A stretch of 38,775 nt of DNA from a virus. The stretch is from positions 1-38,775 of the IMG/VR virus record IMGVR_UViG_3300025051_000007, one strand, 5' to 3'. Shown here in pieces: positions 1 to 5,574 of the stretch. The notes under the pieces are model-generated. The model was not told the DNA's origin and did not search any database. It saw only the letters and a list, made by a program, of their open reading frames with translations. Every line of letters begins with the position of its first letter. Within the stretch, counting starts at the first letter, position 1. A program made the translations under genes and the position numbers.

Positions 1-90
1 GGTACAGTAACCATAGCAGGGGCGCCATGTCAGGAACTATCCAAAGGCACACTGGGCAGCATACTCAGACAGGCGAGACTCAAACCATGA
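1..90 (+). CDS. hicA: HicA-like toxin, C-terminal fragment at the left edge
   Basis: The frame starting at base 1 is open from the edge to a TGA at 88-90 and encodes 29 residues including VTIAG and KGTLGSILRQARL. This matches the C-terminal end of HicA mRNA interferases, where a beta strand (VTI/VTV) is followed by a KGTL-x-x-ILKQAGL helix. The stop overlaps the ATG of the next gene (hicB) by ATGA, which is the usual hicA-hicB order and coupling. The catalytic Gly-Ser-His part of the fold would lie before base 1 and is not present here. If the window is circular, the frame continues backwards into the coiled-coil frame at the right edge, where a Ser-His-Arg sits nine residues before the join; the toxin would then be degenerate or fused. 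The family call rests on a short but characteristic motif. Confidence 0.6.
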   Translation, partial: GTVTIAGAPCQELSKGTLGSILRQARLKP

Positions 91-332
91 CCTACGCCGT
101 CATTCTGGAGCGGACCGGCAACGGCTGGTCGGCTTTCATTCCCGATCTTCCCGGCTGCGTTGCCGCCGGCCGTACCGAGGCCAAGACGCGATGCCTGATC
201 AAGACCGCCGCGCGCCTGCACCTTGACGCCCTGATTGCCCAAGGGATGTGTCCCCATTGGCCAACCACGAAATGTAGCCGTGTCACCGTTCGTGCGGATG
301 ATCGCGTGGCCATCAACGCAACGGCGTCGTAA
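87..332 (+). CDS. hicB: HicB-like antitoxin
   Basis: An 81-aa protein starting MTYAVILERTGNGWSAFIPD and continuing LPGCVAAGRTEA, which is the classic HicB partial RNase H fold signature (Y-x-V-x-x-E-x-x-x-x-GW-x-A-x-x-PDLPGC). In type II toxin-antitoxin systems HicB binds HicA and blocks its RNase activity. The ATG overlaps the stop of the upstream hicA fragment, so I prefer 87 to the in-frame ATG at 27. No DNA-binding HTH or ribbon-helix-helix domain is visible after the HicB core; the tail (about residues 60-81) is short and basic. It lies 170 bp left of the putative attachment core, so it is either the last gene of the phage genome (if circular) or flanking DNA. The antitoxin family is clear; its role in the phage is inferred. 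Confidence 0.82.
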   Translation: MTYAVILERTGNGWSAFIPDLPGCVAAGRTEAKTRCLIKTAARLHLDALIAQGMCPHWPTTKCSRVTVRADDRVAINATAS

Positions 333-416
333 TGCGGCTCGTAACGGTGGCGAATCTTGCCTGTGAGGCTGGGGGGAAAGTCCTCCCGTGTCAGAGCGGG
401 CGCCGGGGGGTAGGTT

Positions 417-583
417 CTGCGTTACTCGTTTGTTACGTGGTCTCTCGATTGACCAGTGCGCTAAACGGTTGTTTTGGTTGGTGTTGTTGAGAGTAGGTCG
501 GCCCTTTCGATTCCCCCCGCCTCCACCATTCTATTCTCTTTCCGCACAACGACTTACAACGCAGATAGTGGGGGCTGCGTTAC
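417..583. repeat. Short repeats flanking the att core, possible integrase arm sites
   Basis: The 9-mer CTGCGTTAC occurs at 417-425 and 575-583, on either side of the att core, and a near-inverted version (TTACAACGCAG, 554-564) lies between. GTTAC also recurs nearby (432-436, 590-594 region) and GTAAC at about 341. Such clusters are typical of arm-type sites of tyrosine integrases. The rest of 333-614 holds no gene that I can support. A G-rich/C-rich hairpin at about 371-387 follows hicB but has no T-run. The assignment is an inference from position and repetition only. Confidence 0.35.
506..528 (+). other. Candidate phage attachment core: tmRNA or tRNA-Ala 3' end
   Basis: These 23 bases are a T-loop TTCGATT, a C-rich T-stem half, an acceptor half CGCCTCC and ACCA. 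The acceptor places a U opposite position 3, the G3-U pair of tmRNA and tRNA-Ala. Upstream bases do not pair to form a T stem and no tmRNA or tRNA body precedes it (hicB ends 174 bp upstream), so this is a gene fragment, not a gene. Phages that integrate into the 3' end of tmRNA or tRNA genes carry exactly such a fragment next to int, as here (int starts 87 bp downstream). No second copy was seen in the window. Confidence 0.65.
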
Positions 584-614
584 GGGTCAGGTTACCACAC
601 TCCAAGGCGCTCCA

Positions 615-1700
615 ATGACGCTATTCCGCCAGCGTGGAAGACAAACATGGCAGGTGCGGTTGTGGGTGAATGGCCGCCAGCGGTCGATTTCGACCGGGAC
701 TGCGGACAAGTCCGAGGCTGCCGTGATCGACGCGCAACTGGTCGCCGGGCTGCGGGGCAAGGTGCAGCGGGATCGGATCGTACGGGCGCTCGATGCCATG
801 CTGGGGGTTGGCGAGGGGGAGTTGGTCCCTGCGGGTGGGGGGCTGGTTCTGGGTCAGGTCTGGGCGCGGTACGTCAACGTCCCGGATCTGGGGCTGGCCG
901 CTGAGACTCTGCGCAAGCGGCGGCTGGCTGTGGCCCGGTTCGCGCGGTGGTGCGCAACGGGTGCGCCTGGAGTGGTCTACGCCGGCCAGGTCACGCGCCA
1001 GGTGGCCGCGCGGTACCTGGACTCGACGCGCAAGGCGGGGGTCTCGGGCAAGACCTGCGCGAACCTGCGCGCCGATCTGTCCGCGGTCTGGTCAGTGCTG
1101 GGCACGCGGCTGGATATCTCCAACGTGTGGCGGGATGTCCCGGCACCCAAGGTCCGCGATGCCGCGTCCGGCCGCGCCTTCACGCCGGCGGAGTACGCAA
1201 GTATCCTGGAAGCGGCCCGGGCGGTCGGGCACGACTGGGAAGGTGTGAGCGTGGTCGGGTGGTGGTCAGGGCTGCGGTACGGCGATGTGGCGCGGCTGCG
1301 TTGGGACCAGTACCGGGATGGGGCGCTATGGGTGGTGCCCGCCAAAACGCGGCGGCATGCCGTCGAGGTGTGCGTCCCGGTGCATGCGCGCCTGGCGGAG
1401 TTCCTGGCTGGCCGCCCACGAACTGACCGTTACGTGTTCCCCGACCACGTCGCGCGGCTCAAGTCCAGCCAGCGCCGGACCGAGTTCGCTGCCATCCTCC
1501 ATGGCGCCGGGATCAAGGCTCATCCGGGCGAGTGCCTGACGTTCCATTGCTTCCGCCATAGTTTTCGAACCCGTTTGTCTGCGGCCGGGGTGTCGGATGA
1601 GGTAGCGCGGCGCCTCGGGGGCTGGCGGTCCGATGTCGCGGAGCGCGTGTACGATCATGATCTGAGTCGGCTGCGTCAGGCCGTGGCGGCCCTGGCCTGA
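615..1700 (+). CDS. int: Tyrosine recombinase (phage integrase)
   Basis: A 361-aa site-specific recombinase that should catalyse integration and excision at the adjacent att core. Catalytic residues are visible: Arg221 in GLRYGDVARLRW, Lys244 in VVPAKTRRH, His311/Arg314 in HCFRHSF, Trp337 in GGW (the position often His) and the nucleophile Tyr346 in VYDHDL. The N-terminal 50 residues (RQRGRQTWQVRLWVNGRQR) look like an arm-binding domain and residues 75-190 the core-binding SAM-like domain. I choose ATG 615, which starts the conserved fold; longer in-frame starts (474) would run through the att core. The gene converges on the XhlA-like gene with no spacer: the stop codons at 1698-1700 and 1701-1703 abut, so no terminator separates them. 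Confidence 0.93.
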   Translation: MTLFRQRGRQTWQVRLWVNGRQRSISTGTADKSEAAVIDAQLVAGLRGKVQRDRIVRALDAMLGVGEGELVPAGGGLVLGQVWARYVNVPDLGLAAETLRKRRLAVARFARWCATGAPGVVYAGQVTRQVAARYLDSTRKAGVSGKTCANLRADLSAVWSVLGTRLDISNVWRDVPAPKVRDAASGRAFTPAEYASILEAARAVGHDWEGVSVVGWWSGLRYGDVARLRWDQYRDGALWVVPAKTRRHAVEVCVPVHARLAEFLAGRPRTDRYVFPDHVARLKSSQRRTEFAAILHGAGIKAHPGECLTFHCFRHSFRTRLSAAGVSDEVARRLGGWRSDVAERVYDHDLSRLRQAVAALA

Positions 1701-2024
1701 CTACTGGCGTGGTGCGGTAACGTAGTCCCATATGAGTTTTCCGATCAAGCCCAGGAACCCCATCACTCCAGCCCAGACCAGGTGCAAGCGTTCCTCTACG
1801 GTCTGCACTCGTGCGGGCAGGGGCGCGACGGCTCTGGCGGTCTCCTCGATTGCCTGTACGCGGGACGTCAGGCCGTCCGTGCCATCGGTGCCGTACAGGG
1901 TCTTGGTGTGCCCCGCGCGCACATCTGCCGCGGCGCGGCAGATCTGACATTGGGCGGCGCGGAACTCGCATAGCTCGCGGTGGATGGCGTTCAGCTTATC
2001 CCGGATCTCTGCTAGCTCACTCAT
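1701..2024 (-). CDS. XhlA/holin-like small membrane protein
   Basis: A 107-aa protein with an amphipathic, coiled-coil-like N-terminal part (residues 1-80, MSELAEIRDKLNAIHRELCE) and one hydrophobic segment near the C-terminus (about residues 82-103, LVWAGVMGFLGLIGKLIW). This architecture, a soluble coil followed by one C-terminal membrane helix, resembles haemolysin XhlA and similar phage lysis accessory proteins. Two Cys-rich turns (residues 19-29) are unusual. The start at 2024 has an AAGGGG ribosome binding site, and its ATG overlaps the stop of the DUF1353 gene (ATGA). As the last gene of the late operon it sits where podoviruses often keep lysis genes. Holin function is inferred from architecture and position only. 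Confidence 0.6.
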   Translation of the reverse strand: MSELAEIRDKLNAIHRELCEFRAAQCQICRAAADVRAGHTKTLYGTDGTDGLTSRVQAIEETARAVAPLPARVQTVEERLHLVWAGVMGFLGLIGKLIWDYVTAPRQ

Positions 2025-2539
2025 GCTTTTCCCCTTTGGGGCTTGTAGCTGCCTGCCCCGCCGATCCGTAAGCCGCACCACTTCTTCCAGCGGTTGACAA
2101 CATTGCGCGTGCGTTGCCACCACTGCCACCGGGAGCTGATGCCCTGGCAACGGATCGCCTGTTCGTACGCCACGAGGCGGCGGAACAGTGCGTCCGCCTC
2201 CGCGCGGGTCAGCGGTTCGTCGGTCCATTCGGCCTCGCCAACCGGCCGCCAGGACAGGTACCCGCGGTATGCCGCGTCGTGCATGACAGAGGCGTACCTG
2301 TACGTGCCGGCCCACGGATGCCCCTCAAACGCCCACAGGAGTCGCCCCGCGCTCATGCCGTCCGAGTGCATTCCGGCCGGCGCACGGTACTCAATGCCGT
2401 CGACCTGCACAATCAGGTCCGCAAGTAGCTCGAACTCTTCCTGGCCCGGAACGCCGCGCAACTCCAGCGGGGTAACCCATTTGATTCCGCAGTCCGGAAT
2501 TCCGGGTGCCGGGGGTGTTGTGGGCAGGAACGAGGTCAT
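2021..2539 (-). CDS. DUF1353-family phage protein
   Basis: A 172-aa protein. The core (about residues 48-100) contains YRAPAGMHSDGMSAGRLLW followed by GTYRYASVMHDAAY, which fits the DUF1353 pattern of phage proteins: a P-A-G-x-x-[ST]-D-G segment, then a G-x-Y/x-x-A-x-x-HD-x-x-Y segment. The conserved His-Asp pair is intact. The function of DUF1353 is not established; members are usually found near tail or lysis genes. The start at 2539 is preceded by GAGGGGG. The last 30 residues are basic and Trp-rich. It overlaps the downstream holin-like gene by four bases, so the two are probably translated together. Confidence 0.7.
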   Translation of the reverse strand: MTSFLPTTPPAPGIPDCGIKWVTPLELRGVPGQEEFELLADLIVQVDGIEYRAPAGMHSDGMSAGRLLWAFEGHPWAGTYRYASVMHDAAYRGYLSWRPVGEAEWTDEPLTRAEADALFRRLVAYEQAIRCQGISSRWQWWQRTRNVVNRWKKWCGLRIGGAGSYKPQRGKA

Positions 2540-2549
2540 TCATCCCCCT

Positions 2550-2900
2550 CTACTCTTCGGCGGAGATCGTGAACGGCTGCATGACAGGGACCGGTGCCGA
2601 AACCGGGACGACCGCTTTCACGCCTGCGGCCACAGCCTGGCCGACAATGTTGCCCATGACTTCGCCCTGGGCCTTGATCGCGCTCACGTTTGCCGAACTG
2701 CTGTAGCCCTTGACCTTCATCCGGTACGTCTTCGAGGCCGGATCCCAACCCACCTCCATCGAGTCGAACGACACGTCCTTGGGTTGGATGAACGTGGCCG
2801 TGCCGTCCGTCTTGACCTGCAGCATTGCGGTCGTGCCGAGACACCCCGTGGTCAGTGCCAGCGCCCCCAGCAATCCCGCCGTCGCGATGATCCGTCGCAT
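2550..2900 (-). CDS. Small putative lipoprotein
   Basis: A 116-aa protein starting MRRIIATAGLLGALALTTGC: two arginines, a 13-residue hydrophobic stretch and a lipobox-like LTTGC, so Cys20 would be the lipidated residue. Threonine at the -3 position is less common than Leu or Val but is found. The mature part is a small hydrophilic, beta-rich domain (TATFIQPKDVSFDSMEV) with a hydrophobic, Val-rich C-terminus. Phage lipoproteins act as outer spanins or in superinfection exclusion, but this one lacks the proline-rich sequence of Rz1 spanins and no partner Rz gene is visible. It is the fourth in a run of genes with export signals. Function unknown. Confidence 0.65.
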   Translation of the reverse strand: MRRIIATAGLLGALALTTGCLGTTAMLQVKTDGTATFIQPKDVSFDSMEVGWDPASKTYRMKVKGYSSSANVSAIKAQGEVMGNIVGQAVAAGVKAVVPVSAPVPVMQPFTISAEE

Positions 2901-2926
2901 GTTCTGTCCTCCCTGTGTTGTCGTAC

Positions 2927-5230
2927 TCAGAAGCCGCTGGACCAGGAGCGCGTCGTGGCCGCGCCGCCAGTGCCAGATTGGTTGGCGCTGAACGGCGCGC
3001 CTTGAAACTGGTAGTCGAGCGTCTTGAGGTCGCGGGCCGTGCCATAGTCCAAGTCATCGATCCAGACCGAGTGCGTGACGTCACTGTTCGTGGTCCAGAC
3101 CATGGCGAACACTTCAACCGCGCCGTCCGCGGACGGCGTGACCTGGACCGACAACTGCTCCCAGCTACTGGTGCTCGAGAGGTCGCTCGATGACGTGTCG
3201 GAGTCAAGGCCGGCCACTTGGCCGCCGGGGACCGTGAGGTGTGCCTGCAGGTCCGCGTCGTCGCGGTAGAACCAGGCTGTAATGGTCTGGGCCGCACCGT
3301 TGGCTACGGCGACCCGCGCAATGGGCAACCTGGCCGGCCGCGTCGCGTTTCTGGCCGTGTTCGTGACGCTGACCTTCCATGCGTAGCCGCTGGCCGTGTG
3401 GCGTTGGTCGGTCGCGTTGGTGACCGTAGCACCGGGCGTCCAACCGCGATGTGTCCCGGACGCGTTGTCGTGGTTCATGCTCCACAACCATGGGCCGCCC
3501 ACTGTCATCATGTACCCACCGAACGTGACATTGGTCGGATAGACCACCTCCGTCGCATCGCTCACTGTACAGTTTTGGAGCCGCACCTGCCCCGTGGGTG
3601 TCGAAATCATAATCGACCCGCTCTGCCCACCGGAAAACGTGCAGGAGCGAAATACGCAGTCCGCGCCGAACGCCGCACTGCCTCCTAGGTATAGCGGCGT
3701 GCCATATGTGGCCTGATTGAAGTCGCTGAACGTGCAGTCTTCAACCAGAATCCGCTCGCAACTCGTGGACCCGTTGGAAAAACCGGAGAAGTAGCCGGCC
3801 ATTGCTTTGCAGTTTGTAAACGTGATGGTAGTCGAGGAGTTAAACTGGAACCCAGAGGACGCACCGTACCAGACCATGCCGTCTATAGCCGCATTCGATA
3901 GCAAGTAAGAGTCGAAACCGCTGCCGCCGTGGCCTAGCCAGCCCGTGATTGTGTGGCCCGTGCCATAGAGGTAAACCGCCCGCGTGTTGCAACCAGCCGA
4001 GAACATGTTGGTGATGCGGTATTCGTTGCATGTGCCGCTCATTTGAAAACCGTAATTGTACCGGGCAAAACCGAGACGGTCTAGCTCGATATACGACTTG
4101 CTTGAGGCATACAGCGCGTTGCCGGAGCCGTTCGACCCGTCCCAGAACGTGATGCCGTCCTGGACGTTAGTGCTGGTGTCCCAGCCGCCACAGTAGCGGA
4201 TGCGATTCCCGGCGCCAGAAGTGCCTGAGTCATTAATCGTCCCTATTGTGGTGCCGAAACTGGTCGCGACTGTGGTCTTATAACACTCGCGCTTGTAGGT
4301 TTCAACGGTTTCGCCAGTGCCACCGTACCGGCCGTAGGCCGTATTGACCGAGGAGTTGGTTTGGCCGTCGAGGTTGATGGTATCGCCGGTGATGGACCCG
4401 ATGGCGCACCATGGTTCGCCGGCGGTATTCTTGCCGATGAGGCTGGCCAGGGTCAGGCTGTCGTTCGCGCTCGGCGCTTTCGACAGGACAAAGTTGTCGA
4501 AAAATACAAACTTGCTCGCGAACGAGCCGGTAACTTGGATGCTGAATGCCCGAACCGTGCTGCTGAGTGCCGATCCGTTATCGATCACCATGACCTGCCA
4601 TGATGATGCCTGGGCCAACGCCGGCACCGAGAAACTGTTCACCTCGGAGGTGCGGGCAACGTCGCTGTAGAACTTGATCACAAACAGGCCGTCCGTGGTC
4701 ACAGCGCCAAAGGAGCCCTGCATCCAAAAGCTCAACTGCTGGTACGCGGAGTAGTCCTGAGTGCTTTCCAGGTCGGCCCAGGCCACTTCCTGGGCGGCCG
4801 TGACCCCAGCTCCGGTCACCAGCTTGGCGGAGGACGTGCCCTGCTTCTTGGTGACGTTGTCCGCCGTGAGGGTGCAATTTGCGCCAGCCCACATGGGCGA
4901 CTCGCAGTTGTACATACTCGCCGTGCAGGCGGCGGCCAGTGTGACCGTCGTGGAGTTGTACGTCCAAGTCGCGTTGCCCAGGCTCGTTGGGTCTGGACTC
5001 TTGGCGATGCAGATTGTGTCGGTAGGGGCAATACGGGCGGCCGAGGCACCGGTCGCAACCGTCTTCCATGCCAGTGCCCAGGTCGTGCCGTTGTTGCTGT
5101 CGTCGCCGGTGCCTGGGTGCATGTAGAACACCGCGGCCATGCCTTGCAGCAGCAACGGGTTGCCCTGGGGCGGGAGCAGGCCCAGCAGGAGAACAGGCGC
5201 GAGCAGGTACCAGAGCGGGTAGCGTTTCAT
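2927..5230 (-). CDS. Right-handed beta-helix protein with CBM-like C-terminus and signal sequence
   Basis: A 767-aa protein. Residues 1-20 (MKRYPLWYLLAPVLLLGLLP) are a short basic head and a hydrophobic segment, i.e. a signal peptide or anchor. After it come YMHPGTGDDSNNGTTWALAW, the usual opening of pectate-lyase-like parallel beta helices, then Asn/Ser/Thr/Gly-rich helix rungs through about residue 560, and a jelly-roll, carbohydrate-binding-like domain (about 590-745) ending SVWIDDLDYG. Beta helix plus a binding domain is the usual tailspike design, so it may bind or cleave surface glycans. The start at 5230 is fixed by an ATGA overlap with the gene upstream. A hydrophobic export signal on a tailspike-like protein is unexpected. 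No catalytic residues can be assigned. Confidence 0.7.
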   Translation of the reverse strand: MKRYPLWYLLAPVLLLGLLPPQGNPLLLQGMAAVFYMHPGTGDDSNNGTTWALAWKTVATGASAARIAPTDTICIAKSPDPTSLGNATWTYNSTTVTLAAACTASMYNCESPMWAGANCTLTADNVTKKQGTSSAKLVTGAGVTAAQEVAWADLESTQDYSAYQQLSFWMQGSFGAVTTDGLFVIKFYSDVARTSEVNSFSVPALAQASSWQVMVIDNGSALSSTVRAFSIQVTGSFASKFVFFDNFVLSKAPSANDSLTLASLIGKNTAGEPWCAIGSITGDTINLDGQTNSSVNTAYGRYGGTGETVETYKRECYKTTVATSFGTTIGTINDSGTSGAGNRIRYCGGWDTSTNVQDGITFWDGSNGSGNALYASSKSYIELDRLGFARYNYGFQMSGTCNEYRITNMFSAGCNTRAVYLYGTGHTITGWLGHGGSGFDSYLLSNAAIDGMVWYGASSGFQFNSSTTITFTNCKAMAGYFSGFSNGSTSCERILVEDCTFSDFNQATYGTPLYLGGSAAFGADCVFRSCTFSGGQSGSIMISTPTGQVRLQNCTVSDATEVVYPTNVTFGGYMMTVGGPWLWSMNHDNASGTHRGWTPGATVTNATDQRHTASGYAWKVSVTNTARNATRPARLPIARVAVANGAAQTITAWFYRDDADLQAHLTVPGGQVAGLDSDTSSSDLSSTSSWEQLSVQVTPSADGAVEVFAMVWTTNSDVTHSVWIDDLDYGTARDLKTLDYQFQGAPFSANQSGTGGAATTRSWSSGF

Positions 5231-5574
5231 TTGGTCTTGTCCTTCTCCAGGGTGGGTTCCAGGGAGCGGCCGCAGCAGGGGCACTTCTCTGGCGGCGGCG
5301 GCGGCGCGGCCTTGGCGGCCAGCGCCCTTTCTCGCAGCGCAGCAATGTCAGACCCCGTCGGGGGTTTCTGAAACTTGAACTCGCGCGCCTCGTCAGCGTC
5401 CAGGACCACGAGCACGCGGTACTTGCCCGCCTTGTCAATCTCGGCGCGGGCGACGTTCTCGACCTTGACGATGTCGGCCACGTCAACCAGGACGGGTTTG
5501 ACCAATGGAGGGTCGGCTTTCTGGCCGAATGCCATGGACGTCGCCAGGACGAAGATTGTCAGGGGGGTTCTCAT
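5227..5574 (-). CDS. Small exported protein with CPCC motif
   Basis: A 115-aa protein that begins MRTPLTIFVLATSMAFGQKA, a plausible Sec signal peptide with cleavage after Ala-Phe-Gly. The mature part has a beta-rich segment (KPVLVDVADIVKVENVARAE and KYRVLVVLDADEAREF), a Pro-rich linker (PPPPPEK) and CPCCGRSLEP, a CxxC-type knuckle near the C-terminus. I recognise no family. Both ends overlap neighbours by ATGA (5574 with the LamG protein, 5227 with the beta-helix protein), so it is translationally coupled into the fibre cassette and could be a chaperone or structural partner of the two large exported proteins. That role is inferred from context alone. Confidence 0.6.
   Translation of the reverse strand: MRTPLTIFVLATSMAFGQKADPPLVKPVLVDVADIVKVENVARAEIDKAGKYRVLVVLDADEAREFKFQKPPTGSDIAALRERALAAKAAPPPPPEKCPCCGRSLEPTLEKDKTK

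Noticed and set aside
365-420. RNase P-like GGGGGGAAAGTCC segment after hicB
   Set aside because: Only a few bases agree with the RNase P consensus and no surrounding P RNA core can be traced.
333-528. A complete tmRNA or tRNA gene ending at 528
   Set aside because: No 5' acceptor half, no T-stem partner and no tag-peptide reading frame are present upstream; hicB occupies the space a tmRNA body would need.
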